Shown: positions 32,958 to 41,623, numbered from the stretch's first letter. The stretch is DNA of 54,622 nucleotides from Treponema sp. (GCA_024402505.1 JAKSTP010000016.1:1-54622), one strand, 5' to 3'. Numbers and translations are program-made. Notes: generated from the sequence alone by a model not told the origin.

Positions 32958-34142
32958 TTACTTCTTCCCCTTGATAAGCACTTTTCTTGCAATGTTGATG
33001 GCTACTTTGAAAGGTAAAGGGCGCAGTTCTTTGTCGGCTTCTTTTAAAAGGTCACGGATTTTCAGGTGCTGAGGGCAGTGCTGTTCACATTTTCCGCAGT
33101 TGATGCACTGGCTTGCAAAACCAACTTCCTTACGCAATCCCATGTTCTGTACAAATTCAAAACGTGCGCTTGATTTTTTTTCTACGTACATGAGGTTGTA
33201 ATAATAGAAGGTTCCCGGAATATCAACACCTTTTGGACAAGGCATACAATAACGGCAGCCTGTACAACCAACCTTTTCTTTTTCCTTGATAATCTTTTTT
33301 ACGCTGTCTACAAGTGCAAAATCTTCTTCAGTAAAGGAATTTGCTTTGGCGTCCTCTGCAATGCGGATGTTTTCTTCAACCATTTCCATGGAATTCATGC
33401 CTGAAAGTACACAGGTAACAGCTTCCTGATTCCAAAGCCATCTGAAGGCAAGTTCCGGGGCGCTGTATTTTTTTTCATTTTCGGCAAGAAGATTTTTGGC
33501 CTGTTCGGGAATGTTTACAAGTTTTCCACCCCGCAAAGGTTCCATGATGATTACAGGAATGCCTTTTTCTGCTGCAGCTTCAAGACCTTTTCTTCCTGCC
33601 TGAGAAGTTTCATCAAAGTAGTTGTACTGAATCTGACAGAAATCCCAGTCATAAGCGTTAAGGATTTTTAAGAACATTTCAGTTTCCCCGTGATAAGAAA
33701 AACCGATGTTTTTAATGGTTCCTTTACTTTTCTGTTCGGCAATCCAGCTTTCAATGCCCAAAGACTGAAGATTTTCCCATTCATGGAAATCTGTGAACAT
33801 ATGCATAAGGTAGTAATCAATATAATCTGTCTGAAGTCTGTTCAGTTCTTCGTTGAAGGTTTTTTCAATTGCAGCAGGGGAGCGCATGATGTATTGAGGT
33901 AATTTTGTAGCAATATAGACTTTATCACGCAGTCTGTTTTTAGCAAGAATTTTTCCAAGGCATTCTTCGCTGCCAGGATAGATATAGGCTGTATCAAAAT
34001 AATTTACGCCTTTTTCAATGGCATAAAGCACTTCTTTTTCGGCCTTTTCAAAATCAATGAGGGTCCCTTTTTTACTGAAACGCATACAGCCGTAGCCAAG
34101 CTGTGAAATTTCTGTTCCGAATTTGTCTTTTCTATAAAGCAT
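32958..34142 (-). CDS. Aldo/keto reductase with C-terminal 4Fe-4S ferredoxin-like domain
   Basis: Residues 1 to about 280 are an aldo/keto reductase barrel (LGYGCMRFS, NYFDTAYIYPGSEE with catalytic Asp and Tyr, IATKLP, YLMHMF). The C-terminal part binds iron-sulfur clusters: CTGCRYCMPCP and CINCGKCEQHCP. This two-part type is common in anaerobes and may exchange electrons with ferredoxin-like partners as well as NAD(P)H. ATG 34142 with GAGGT upstream is chosen over an in-frame ATG at 34181. The substrate is unknown. The gene is monocistronic. Confidence 0.9.
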   Translation of the reverse strand: MLYRKDKFGTEISQLGYGCMRFSKKGTLIDFEKAEKEVLYAIEKGVNYFDTAYIYPGSEECLGKILAKNRLRDKVYIATKLPQYIMRSPAAIEKTFNEELNRLQTDYIDYYLMHMFTDFHEWENLQSLGIESWIAEQKSKGTIKNIGFSYHGETEMFLKILNAYDWDFCQIQYNYFDETSQAGRKGLEAAAEKGIPVIIMEPLRGGKLVNIPEQAKNLLAENEKKYSAPELAFRWLWNQEAVTCVLSGMNSMEMVEENIRIAEDAKANSFTEEDFALVDSVKKIIKEKEKVGCTGCRYCMPCPKGVDIPGTFYYYNLMYVEKKSSARFEFVQNMGLRKEVGFASQCINCGKCEQHCPQHLKIRDLLKEADKELRPLPFKVAINIARKVLIKGKK

Positions 34143-34287
34143 ACATACCTCAATAATGTTATTTCTGTAATACAATAGCATATAATGAAAAATAAATCGA
34201 GTGCAATCTAATTTTATTTAATCTATTAACAAGAAAAGTGATCTGTAAATGCGGTCACTGTGAGGCAGTTTGTCCCAATAAAGCTTT

Positions 34288-34316
34288 TTCCACAACCCGA
34301 AAACCGGATTGTGGAA
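34288..34316 (-). terminator. Hairpin after the MetE-like gene
   Basis: TTCCACAA (34288-34295) pairs with TTGTGGAA (34309-34316), with CCG/CGG inside. It lies just beyond the stop of the leftward MetE-like gene. The T tract is poor, so this is a weak or Rho-assisted terminator candidate. Confidence 0.4.
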
Positions 34317-34328
34317 GGGCAAAGAATT

Positions 34329-35429
34329 TTATTTTCCCCAGACTTCTTCTGCAATTTCCCGAACTAACTTGATTTTTGCCCACTGCTGTTCTTCGGTAAG
34401 TTTGTTTCCAATTTCACAGGAAGCAAAACCACACTGAGGACTTAAAGAAAGGCGTTCAAGGGGAATATATTTTGCAGCTTCTTTAATTCTTGAAATCACA
34501 TAGGCCTTGTCTTCAAGTTCAGGTCGTTTTGAAGTAATGAGGCCAAGAACAACTTTTTTATCTTCACTTACGTGAGCCAATGGCTGGAAACCGCCGGAAC
34601 GTTCATCATCATATTCCAGGTAAAGGCTGTTTACATTTTCATTTGCAAAAACATAGCCTGCAACTCCATCATATGGACCGCTTGTAAAATATGTAGAATG
34701 ATAGTTTCCCCGGCAGATATGGGTGTTGATTGTAAGGTCTGCAGGTTTTCCTTCAATAGCCAGATTGTTTACTTTAAGAAGCTGTTCTTTTACTTCTTTA
34801 AGGTTTCCAAGAAGCTTGTAACGCTGTTCTGCAGCATCGCCTACAATGGCACCCCAGGTACAGTCATCAAACTGAATGGTTCTACAGCCTGCATCGTAAA
34901 GCTGTTTTATTACTTCCTGATAGGCCTTTCCTATATCATTAATAAGTTCTTCGTTAGTAGGATAAAATTTTCTTGTAGTTTCATAATTTGAAGGAATTAC
35001 AAGCTGCTGGAATAACTGGGCTGGAGCAGGAACAGTCTGTTTTGCTTCAAAACCTTCGCTTTCAAGGCTTTTTACAAATTTAAAATCTTCTACAAAAGGG
35101 TGGGCCTTGGCTTTAATTTTTCCAACAAGGAAAGTACTTTCAAGATCAGCAACTTCGCCGTTAAACTGAACACCGCCACCATCTTTTTTATGATCAACAC
35201 CTTCGAATCCCCAGAAGAAATCCAGGTGCCAGAATTTTCGGTTATATTCACCATCTGTAATATATGGAAGACCTGCAGCTTTCTGTTTTTCAACAAGTGT
35301 TTTTACAGCTTCATTTTTGATTTTAGTGAATTCTTCTTTTGAAATAATGCCTTCATCAAAATCTGCACGTGCTTTTTTCAAATTTTCAGGACGCAGATAA
35401 CTTCCAACAACATCAAACTTTTTACTCAT
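34329..35429 (-). CDS. MetE-like cobalamin-independent methyltransferase (YxjG/YxjH type)
   Basis: The 366-residue protein corresponds to the catalytic C-terminal half of MetE, which moves a methyl group to a thiol such as homocysteine. Zinc-ligand motifs are visible: THICRGN (His-x-Cys), a Glu in LYLEYDD and Cys in SPQCGFAS. The N-terminal folate-binding half of MetE is absent, as in YxjG/YxjH and archaeal forms, so the methyl donor may differ from methyl-folate. The Shine-Dalgarno AAAGGAG fixes the start. Promoter elements upstream are weak. The reaction is inferred from family. Confidence 0.85.
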   Translation of the reverse strand: MSKKFDVVGSYLRPENLKKARADFDEGIISKEEFTKIKNEAVKTLVEKQKAAGLPYITDGEYNRKFWHLDFFWGFEGVDHKKDGGGVQFNGEVADLESTFLVGKIKAKAHPFVEDFKFVKSLESEGFEAKQTVPAPAQLFQQLVIPSNYETTRKFYPTNEELINDIGKAYQEVIKQLYDAGCRTIQFDDCTWGAIVGDAAEQRYKLLGNLKEVKEQLLKVNNLAIEGKPADLTINTHICRGNYHSTYFTSGPYDGVAGYVFANENVNSLYLEYDDERSGGFQPLAHVSEDKKVVLGLITSKRPELEDKAYVISRIKEAAKYIPLERLSLSPQCGFASCEIGNKLTEEQQWAKIKLVREIAEEVWGK

Positions 35430-35563
35430 TTTAGACTCCTTTTAGCAATCTTCTGTGCTACGCTCAATTGATTAGTATGAGAGAACTATAGCGATTCTAA
35501 AAAAGTTTGAAAAATACAATTTTTGAATGATTGGAAATAGGTAAAAACTATAACAAGGGGCTA

Positions 35564-35716
35564 TCAGTGGCGGTTACTGCATTCTTTACTGCAGCCGGAG
35601 CATCCACAGCAGCAGGTTGTTCCGGTCTTTTTTGCAAGGCGTTTCTTTTTAATCATAGATGTGATAATTGAAGCGACTATAGCAATTAATATCAGCGATA
35701 CAATAACTGTTCCCAT
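35564..35716 (-). CDS. FeoB-associated Cys-rich membrane protein, 50 aa
   Basis: This is a short gene read on the minus strand. It has an N-terminal membrane helix (MGTVIVSLILIAIVASII), a basic stretch (IKKKRLAKK) and a cysteine cluster (CCCGCSGCSKEC) before the stop. This matches the FeoB-associated Cys-rich family, usually the last gene of ferrous-iron uptake operons. Here no feoA or feoB is adjacent. A strong Shine-Dalgarno AGGAGG (35723-35728) precedes the ATG. A palindrome resembling DtxR-family operators lies 32 bases upstream, implying iron or manganese control. Confidence 0.82.
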   Translation of the reverse strand: MGTVIVSLILIAIVASIITSMIKKKRLAKKTGTTCCCGCSGCSKECSNRH

Positions 35717-35748
35717 ATGAATCCTCCTGTGTTTAACTGATTCAATTT

Positions 35749-35768
35749 TAGTTAGTCTTCACTAACTA
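35749..35768. promoter_or_regulatory. DtxR/TroR-type operator candidate
   Basis: TAGTTAGTCTTCACTAACTA has perfect 8-bp half-sites (TAGTTAGT/ACTAACTA) around CTTC. It resembles binding sites of DtxR-family metal repressors, which combine TTAG-type half-sites. It lies upstream of the Cys-rich Feo-type gene. Confidence 0.65.
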
Positions 35769-35815
35769 GTCAAGAGGTCTTGAAAATGAACACCGCCTGT
35801 AATTTTTTAAATCTT

Positions 35816-36745
35816 TTATTTCTGCTGATATTTGTAGGCACCTTCAATGGCGTGTATCAGGTCTACGATGAGGGTGTTGTAAGGAACCGGCACGTTGTAA
35901 AGTTTTGCCTGTTCTACAATGGCTCCGTTGATGGCATCAATTTCGGTGCGGCGGCAGTTCATAACATCCTGTGACATTGATGAATAGCCTTTTCCTGCAT
36001 CTTCACAAACATGGTGAACCATATTCAGTACTTCCATGTAAGAAAAGTGAGTGCCGTCGGCTTCGGCTACATCAACTGCTTCACAGATCATTTTTTCTGC
36101 AAAGTCCCAGGCATATTCGTTGTCGATCATTGATCCGATAGGAGAGCGGGTAATGGCAGTAAATGTGTTGATGGAAAGGTTTACAAAAAGCTTGCTCCAG
36201 ATAATGCGCTGAATGTCGTCGGTAATCTCAGCCTTGAATCCACTTTCTGAAAGAAGTTTTTCTATTGTGTTAAGGGTTTTCTTTGTTTCGATATTGCTTC
36301 CAATGGTAGTTTCACCGGTTCCTGAGTGACGGATTTTTCCCCCGCCCATGTTCACTGAATTGTGTTTGCTTGTACCAATAACGATATTCTTTTTGTTTAC
36401 GTATTTTGCAATCTTTCTGTCGTTTCCGGCCCCGTTCTGAAGTGTCATTACAATTGTATGATTTGCAAAAAGGGACTTGTTGTCGTGAAGTGCATCTTCT
36501 GTGAAAGTTGATTTTACAAAAACAATTACAAGGTCTGCCGATTCGTGATATTCCCCTGATTTAAATGCCTTTATATTTTTATAATTGTATTCCTTGCCGT
36601 CTTCTTCTAGAACAGTAATTCCATTTGCATTCAATGCTTCTACCTGTGGCTCAAAACTGTCCAGCATTACAACTTCATTGTTTTTACTAAGATAGGCTCC
36701 ATAAAGGCAGCCCATAGCTCCAGCTCCAATAATTACAACCTTCAT
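35816..36745 (-). CDS. panE: 2-dehydropantoate 2-reductase (ketopantoate reductase family)
   Basis: This NADPH-dependent reductase makes pantoate for pantothenate and coenzyme A. The N-terminal GAGAMGCLYGAYL is the dinucleotide-binding loop. VKSTFTEDALHD, MTLQNGAGNDRKIAKY and KLFVNLSINTFTAIT carry the family's conserved Asn, Lys and Ser positions. ATG 36745 lies 8 nt after the Shine-Dalgarno GGAGG; an ATG four codons earlier lies on the Shine-Dalgarno itself. The protein is 309 residues, normal. Related family members act on other 2-oxo acids, so the exact substrate is inferred. The leader contains a terminator and the promoter a perfect palindrome. Confidence 0.85.
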   Translation of the reverse strand: MKVVIIGAGAMGCLYGAYLSKNNEVVMLDSFEPQVEALNANGITVLEEDGKEYNYKNIKAFKSGEYHESADLVIVFVKSTFTEDALHDNKSLFANHTIVMTLQNGAGNDRKIAKYVNKKNIVIGTSKHNSVNMGGGKIRHSGTGETTIGSNIETKKTLNTIEKLLSESGFKAEITDDIQRIIWSKLFVNLSINTFTAITRSPIGSMIDNEYAWDFAEKMICEAVDVAEADGTHFSYMEVLNMVHHVCEDAGKGYSSMSQDVMNCRRTEIDAINGAIVEQAKLYNVPVPYNTLIVDLIHAIEGAYKYQQK

Positions 36746-36755
36746 ATAAACCTCC

Positions 36756-36798
36756 AAAAAAAAACGCAGAACTTCCCCAAGTGAAATCCTGCGTCGTT
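36756..36798 (-). promoter_or_regulatory. panE leader terminator/attenuator with AACGAC loop candidate
   Basis: On the minus strand, ACGCAG pairs with CTGCGT (36789-36794 with 36764-36769), with ACTT/AAGT inside, followed by eight or more T. This ends immediately before the panE Shine-Dalgarno. The 5' arm begins inside C-[AACGAC]-G (36793-36798), which fits the C-[AANGNN]-G consensus, but the flanking stem is poor. It is an attenuator for certain by position, and only a possible member of the nitrogen-leader group. Confidence 0.6.
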
Positions 36799-36811
36799 GT
36801 AAGATAAAGAA

Positions 36812-36840
36812 AGTATAATCCTTTTAATAAAGGATTGCAA
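36812..36840 (-). promoter_or_regulatory. panE promoter with internal palindrome
   Basis: On the minus strand, TTGCAA (36835-36840), 17 nt and TATACT (36812-36817) form the promoter. The perfect palindrome AATCCTTTTAATAAAGGATT (36817-36836) fills the space between the two boxes and is a likely repressor site. Confidence 0.6.
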
Positions 36841-36945
36841 ATGCTTTAGTGCTGAAGAAGTTCCGTAATGATTTTTACCGTAGATAAACTTTAGCCAGTT
36901 AATCTTGGGAAAGTTGTGTTATAATCAAAGGGACGAGGTAAAAAA

Positions 36946-37620
36946 ATGAATGAATTGTCGGGAAAAAAAATTGTTTCTCTGGTTCTGAAATGTTTTGCTG
37001 CCTTTTCAGCTGTCCTTGGAACCTTTTTAAGCGCCTGGGCGGGCCGGAACTCATTTATGGGTGGAAGCTCCGTTTTCATGTATTTTACAATCCAGTCAAA
37101 TCTCAGTCTTGCCCTTATTTGTATCATAGGATTTGTGCTGCTTTTAGGAAGGAAAAGTATTCCTGTCTGGTGGTATCTGATTAAATTTGTGGGAACAGTT
37201 TCCATCACTTTAACGGGAATGGTTTACTGTTTTGTTCTTGCTCCAACCATGGGATCTGCCGCCTGGAATTTTCAGAATATTCTTACCCACGTTGTAGTGC
37301 CAATCCTCTGTGTCATTGATTTCTTTGTTACAGGAACTGAGGGGGATTTAAAAAAACATCACGTGTTTTATGTAATAATTCCACCTCTTTTGTATGCAGT
37401 TTACGCCGGTATAGGTTATGTAAGAAACTGGCAGTTTGGCCCTGGCATAAATTATCCTTATTTCTTTTTGAACTGGGGAAGTGAAGCCGGTGCCTTTGGA
37501 TTTATAAAAGACTTTCCTTTTATGGGAAGCTTCTGGTGGATTATAGCTCTTTTGGTGTTCCTTATTCTTGTTGGAGCTTTGTATCTATGGGTTCTGAAAC
37601 TTCTGAAACTGAAAAAATAA
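36946..37620 (+). CDS. Pr6Pr/FAR-17a-like membrane protein, copy 2
   Basis: This is a 224-residue, six-helix membrane protein of the same family as the 26104 gene, with the shared NILTHVVVPILCVIDFF segment and a conserved His in the third or fourth helix. The function is unknown. An extended -10 TGTTATAAT (36917-36925) and Shine-Dalgarno GAGGT precede the ATG. Its stop overlaps the esterase start by one base (TAATG), so the two proteins are co-translated. The other copy precedes a GH2 gene, so both copies are paired with a hydrolase. Confidence 0.8.
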   Translation: MNELSGKKIVSLVLKCFAAFSAVLGTFLSAWAGRNSFMGGSSVFMYFTIQSNLSLALICIIGFVLLLGRKSIPVWWYLIKFVGTVSITLTGMVYCFVLAPTMGSAAWNFQNILTHVVVPILCVIDFFVTGTEGDLKKHHVFYVIIPPLLYAVYAGIGYVRNWQFGPGINYPYFFLNWGSEAGAFGFIKDFPFMGSFWWIIALLVFLILVGALYLWVLKLLKLKK

Positions 37621-38561
37621 TGATTAAAAAATCTGCAAAAAAAATATTGTTTTTAACTTTCTTGATTGCTTCAGCTCTTTTTTTGTCAGTTTTGTTTTTA
37701 ATCAATAATGGCAGGATTCAAAAAGTTAGTTTTGATGAATCAAAAAACTTATATTCCTGTGAGTTTCGGGGCCAGCTCCGCCATTTTTCTGTCTTTTTTC
37801 CGGATCATTACACTAAAAAAGACCAAGCACCTTTAGTGATTATGCTTCATGGCTATGGAAGTGATGGAAAGGCCTTTTCAAAATACACAGGTTTTCATGA
37901 GCCTGCAAATAACCGGGGATTTGCTGTTGTTTATGTAGATGGAACTGCAAATCCCAATGTTTCAGCTTCTGCCACAGGATGGATTTCTGACAACAGTGCT
38001 TACGGAAAAAAGGATGGAGATTTTCTTGAGGCACTGGCTGAGTATTTACAAAAAAACTATGGATTTGATTCCAAAAGGACTTTTGCAGCAGGCTACAGTA
38101 ACGGGGCCTTTATGTGCCATAAGCTTGCCCTGGAAAAAGGCGGAACATTCAAGGGGATTGCAAGTGTTGCCGGAATGATGCCTCTTTCTGTGTGGGAAAA
38201 CCGTAAAATCCCCAAAAGAAAAACTTCGGCTTTTCTTCAAATAAACGGAACAAAAGATAATGTAACTCCCATGAAGATCAACAATTCAGCTCAATTTAAT
38301 CCAAATCCTGCCATGGAAGAAGTTTTAGGTTATTTTTTTGGAGCCGGAAAGGAAGTGGTGGTTCCCAAAAAGAGTGCTGAGAATGCAGAAGGTCTTGAAC
38401 CTTTGGAAATAAAAGTGCTTTCGGAAAAGGCTTCTTTGTATGAATATGGGCCTGGCGTAGAATGGGTTTTAATAGAAGATGGATTTCACTCATGGCCCGA
38501 AGAAAAAACTTCCGGTATAAATGTAAATAATCTTATTCTTGATTTCTTTGAAGGGCTTTGA
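37620..38561 (+). CDS. PHB-depolymerase/feruloyl-esterase-like alpha/beta hydrolase, membrane-anchored
   Basis: The protein is a serine esterase of the LpqC/PHB depolymerase (CE1-like) family that probably removes acyl or feruloyl groups from polysaccharides. An N-terminal signal anchor (residues 8-30) places it outside the membrane. The nucleophile is Ser160 in AAGYSNGAF, the oxyanion segment is MLHGYGSDG and the catalytic His290 lies in DGFHSWPE. ATG 37620 overlaps the previous stop; earlier in-frame starts fall inside the Pr6Pr gene. The protein is 313 residues. The acylphosphatase gene starts 2 bases after its stop. Confidence 0.85.
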   Translation: MIKKSAKKILFLTFLIASALFLSVLFLINNGRIQKVSFDESKNLYSCEFRGQLRHFSVFFPDHYTKKDQAPLVIMLHGYGSDGKAFSKYTGFHEPANNRGFAVVYVDGTANPNVSASATGWISDNSAYGKKDGDFLEALAEYLQKNYGFDSKRTFAAGYSNGAFMCHKLALEKGGTFKGIASVAGMMPLSVWENRKIPKRKTSAFLQINGTKDNVTPMKINNSAQFNPNPAMEEVLGYFFGAGKEVVVPKKSAENAEGLEPLEIKVLSEKASLYEYGPGVEWVLIEDGFHSWPEEKTSGINVNNLILDFFEGL

Positions 38562-38563
38562 TT

Positions 38564-38848
38564 ATGGAAACTGAAAAAATAAGAAAGCACATAATTTTTT
38601 ACGGTCGTGTTCAGGGCGTGGGTTTTAGATGGCATTCTTCAAATTTTGCAAATGCTTCAGGACTTACAGGCTGGGTTAGAAATCTGGAGGACGGAACTGT
38701 GGAAATGGAAGTGCAGGGGAAAGAAGAAAAGATTGATCGGCTTATTGAATATCTTGAAGGCCGTAATTATGTTCTAATCGAAAAAATGGACTGCAGGACT
38801 CTGCCTTTGGAAGAAAATGAATGGGAATTCCGGGAGAGAGGCTGGTAA
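38564..38848 (+). CDS. acyP: Acylphosphatase
   Basis: This small (94-residue) enzyme hydrolyses acyl phosphates such as acetyl or carbamoyl phosphate. The signature IFYGRVQGVGFRWHS contains the phosphate-binding loop with the essential Arg, and LTGWVRNLEDGTVEM holds the catalytic Asn. ATG 38564 is taken over a TTG two codons earlier that overlaps the esterase stop. It closes the Pr6Pr-esterase-acylphosphatase operon. Confidence 0.92.
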   Translation: METEKIRKHIIFYGRVQGVGFRWHSSNFANASGLTGWVRNLEDGTVEMEVQGKEEKIDRLIEYLEGRNYVLIEKMDCRTLPLEENEWEFRERGW

Positions 38849-38913
38849 AAAAACTTTGGAAACGGGTAAATTATTGAAAAGTAGTATATAATCAAAAACA
38901 GGAAATAAAATAT

Positions 38914-40410
38914 ATGGATTTTTCAAAGAAAACGGTTTTAAAAATCTGCTGGATTTACGGTGCCATTGTAGGACTTGCAAACTTTATAGGTTATCTTCTT
39001 CCGGGAACTTCAAATGTACCTCTGGATTCATCAGTGGATATGACACTCTGGCTTTCCTTCCTGGACCGCAATAACACCTTTATGACTGTAATTTCTGTTT
39101 TATCTTTTGCAATTCCAGTTTTCTGCTGTTACGGTTATGTTAAATCGGCCGGTAAAAATCTTGAAAAACGTATTGTAAATCTTCCCCTTGCTTATTCTTT
39201 ATTTGGTTCCATGGGCTGGATTCTCAGTTTTCTGATAGAAGTAGTTACCCTTATGGTTGTAAAGTTCCGGTATAAAATCTTTATTTACCAGATTGTAATG
39301 ACATCTTTCATGTATCTGATTCAGGAAGGACTTTTTATTTTTGCCCTGGCTTTCCTTATTCTTGATACAATCCACCGTCATTATTTTCTTCCAAAATATT
39401 ATCCACAGGGAAAATTAAGCAAGATCAACGGACTTAAAAATCCTTCCATCCGGCTTCTTTTTCTGATTTTTTACATTTCCATTGTTTTTTTTCCAATTTT
39501 CTTTCTTACTTCCACAATTATTAATCTTGGAAATTTAAATAATATTCCAATCAACAAAAGTGTTTTTATCCTGATTTTGTTTATCCTTATTTTCGGCATT
39601 ACTCTTCTTGTTATTTTTACCGGGACTTTTTCTGAGCCATTGAAGAAACTTAAATCCACGGCAAATGAAATTCAAAAGGGTAACTATGATGTGCGCTGTA
39701 ATGTGGTAAGCAATGATGCTTTTGGTGAACTTTCCGACACTGTAAATGACATGATTGTTTCACTAAATGAGAAAACCAAAAAAATCTACGCAATTCAGGA
39801 TTCAATTATCCGTGGAATGGCGGTTATGGTAGAAAGCAGGGATAACAGTACCGGCGGCCACATCAACAGAACCAGTGATTGTGTAAAGGTTTTTGTGAAG
39901 AAACTTCAGTTAACAGAAAAGTACAAAAATCTTCCGGATTCTTTCTTCAAAAATGTTATTAAGGCCGCCCCTATGCATGATCTTGGAAAAATTGCCGTTG
40001 ATGACGGAGTACTGCGAAAACCAGGAAAGTTCACCGATGAAGAATACGAAAAGATGAAATCTCATTCGGCAGAAGGCGCCAGAATTGTAGAACAGGTGCT
40101 TAAGGAAGCCGATGACTCGGAATTCAAGAAAATTGCCATAAATGTAGCACATTATCATCACGAAAAATGGAACGGATCCGGTTATCCTGAAAAAATCAGC
40201 GGTGAACAGATTCCTCTTGAAGCCCGTATTATGGCTCTGGCAGACGTTTTTGATGCTCTGGTAAGCAAGCGCTGCTACAAAGACAGTTTTTCTTATGAAA
40301 AGGCTTTTTCCATTATTGAAGAATCTTTAGGATCCCACTTTGACCCTGAACTTGGAAAACTCTTCCTTGAAAGCAAAAAAGACCTGATGGAACTTTATGA
40401 CCGGTACTAG
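38914..40410 (+). CDS. Membrane HD-GYP protein with HAMP domain (probable c-di-GMP phosphodiesterase)
   Basis: The N-terminal 240 residues contain about six membrane helices. A HAMP linker follows (EPLKKLKSTANEIQKGNYDVR, about 248-290), then an HD-GYP domain (about 295-490). Metal ligands are in APMHDLGKIA (His355, Asp356), HYHHEKWNG and DVFDAL; the GYP motif is 423-425 in SGYPEKI. These enzymes degrade cyclic di-GMP and control motility or surface behaviour. The membrane part probably senses a signal. It is preceded by a TATAAT box and lies 14 bases before the PucR gene, possibly on the same transcript. Confidence 0.9.
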   Translation: MDFSKKTVLKICWIYGAIVGLANFIGYLLPGTSNVPLDSSVDMTLWLSFLDRNNTFMTVISVLSFAIPVFCCYGYVKSAGKNLEKRIVNLPLAYSLFGSMGWILSFLIEVVTLMVVKFRYKIFIYQIVMTSFMYLIQEGLFIFALAFLILDTIHRHYFLPKYYPQGKLSKINGLKNPSIRLLFLIFYISIVFFPIFFLTSTIINLGNLNNIPINKSVFILILFILIFGITLLVIFTGTFSEPLKKLKSTANEIQKGNYDVRCNVVSNDAFGELSDTVNDMIVSLNEKTKKIYAIQDSIIRGMAVMVESRDNSTGGHINRTSDCVKVFVKKLQLTEKYKNLPDSFFKNVIKAAPMHDLGKIAVDDGVLRKPGKFTDEEYEKMKSHSAEGARIVEQVLKEADDSEFKKIAINVAHYHHEKWNGSGYPEKISGEQIPLEARIMALADVFDALVSKRCYKDSFSYEKAFSIIEESLGSHFDPELGKLFLESKKDLMELYDRY

Positions 40411-40424
40411 GTAAAGAGGAAAAT

Positions 40425-41621
40425 ATGATTACCTATAAAGATATTCTGAAACTAAACCTTGATGGGGTGGAACTGATTGCAGGTGAGAAGGGGCTGGACA
40501 GAGTTGTGTCCTGGACATATATTTGTCAGACCCGGCCTTATTCAGATCACATGAACCGTGGAAATTTTGCCCTTATTGTTGTTGATTTTGTTCGTTTTGA
40601 CATGAATGAGGTTCTTCATACCGCCCATGAACTTTTCGACCTTGGTATAAGCGGCCTTGGTATTTCCGTAATGGAAGACAGAGAAGATCTTCCTTTGCAG
40701 CTGATTGTATGGGCAAATGAAGTAAATCTTCCCTTGTTTTATATCCGATGGGAAGGTGCCAGTTTTGTGGATATTGACCATAGCATTGGAAAACTCCTTC
40801 TGGCAGATGAAGTAAAAATCAAGAAGACTGGAGATTATCTTTACAATCTGCTATTTGGTTATGATATAAACCAAAGATATGTGGAAAAAATTTCCGCACA
40901 GTTCAACCTGGATTTTTCAAAACCTTACAGAGTAGGAATTGTGGTAGTAGACAGAAATTACGGTGTAAATCTGGAAACCGATGAGCACAATTATGAGTAT
41001 TATGCAAACTGCCTGAACCGTGATGTAGAAAATATGGAATGCCATCCGCTGTTCATGAAATTCCTGAATAAGTTTGTTCTTCTTTTTGAAGAAAAGTCCG
41101 ATAAATCTGCGGAAAAAGAGATTGAAAAAGTGCTTCAGAAACTGGACGAACTACCGCGTTTTAAGGGTAATATCCGAAGTACCTGTATTCTGGGACCTGT
41201 GTGTTCAAATCCTGCTGATCTTTCAAAAAGCTACCAGCAGGCAAAAAACCTTATACCTAAAAAAGATTATCTTCCTCATTCCCGCAATAAAAAAGTAATC
41301 AGTGCCAGTGTACTGGGCCTTTATAAATTCATGTTTAACAGCGGAAACCAGTCAGAAATTCTTGATTACTGCAACGAAAAGCTGCGGCCTCTGGAAGCCT
41401 ACGATCATGCCAACGGAACTGACCTTGTAGAAACCTGCTGGGCTTATTATTTGAACGGGTTTTCAGTTTCTGCTACAGCCGATGATCTTTTTATCCACAG
41501 AAATTCAATGCAATACCGCTTGAATAAAATTGAAGAGTTGCTGGATTTTTCTATTGAGGATTACACCGAATTCCTTGATGTATTGAACTGTATTTACGTA
41601 AAAAAAATGATGTTTGTGTAA
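40425..41621 (+). CDS. PucR-family transcriptional regulator
   Basis: The protein has the PucR N-terminal ligand-sensing domain (residues about 1-125, YKDILKLNLDGVELIAGEKG) and a C-terminal PucR-type helix-turn-helix (FSVSATADDLFIHRNSMQYRLNKIEELL, by its ends, about 345-375). PucR proteins activate purine or amino-acid catabolic genes. It stands directly upstream of an amino-acid ABC transporter, aminotransferase and two alcohol dehydrogenases, and a perfect palindrome follows its stop. It is therefore the likely local activator. The ligand is unknown. Confidence 0.88.
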   Translation: MITYKDILKLNLDGVELIAGEKGLDRVVSWTYICQTRPYSDHMNRGNFALIVVDFVRFDMNEVLHTAHELFDLGISGLGISVMEDREDLPLQLIVWANEVNLPLFYIRWEGASFVDIDHSIGKLLLADEVKIKKTGDYLYNLLFGYDINQRYVEKISAQFNLDFSKPYRVGIVVVDRNYGVNLETDEHNYEYYANCLNRDVENMECHPLFMKFLNKFVLLFEEKSDKSAEKEIEKVLQKLDELPRFKGNIRSTCILGPVCSNPADLSKSYQQAKNLIPKKDYLPHSRNKKVISASVLGLYKFMFNSGNQSEILDYCNEKLRPLEAYDHANGTDLVETCWAYYLNGFSVSATADDLFIHRNSMQYRLNKIEELLDFSIEDYTEFLDVLNCIYVKKMMFV

Positions 41622-41623
41622 TT

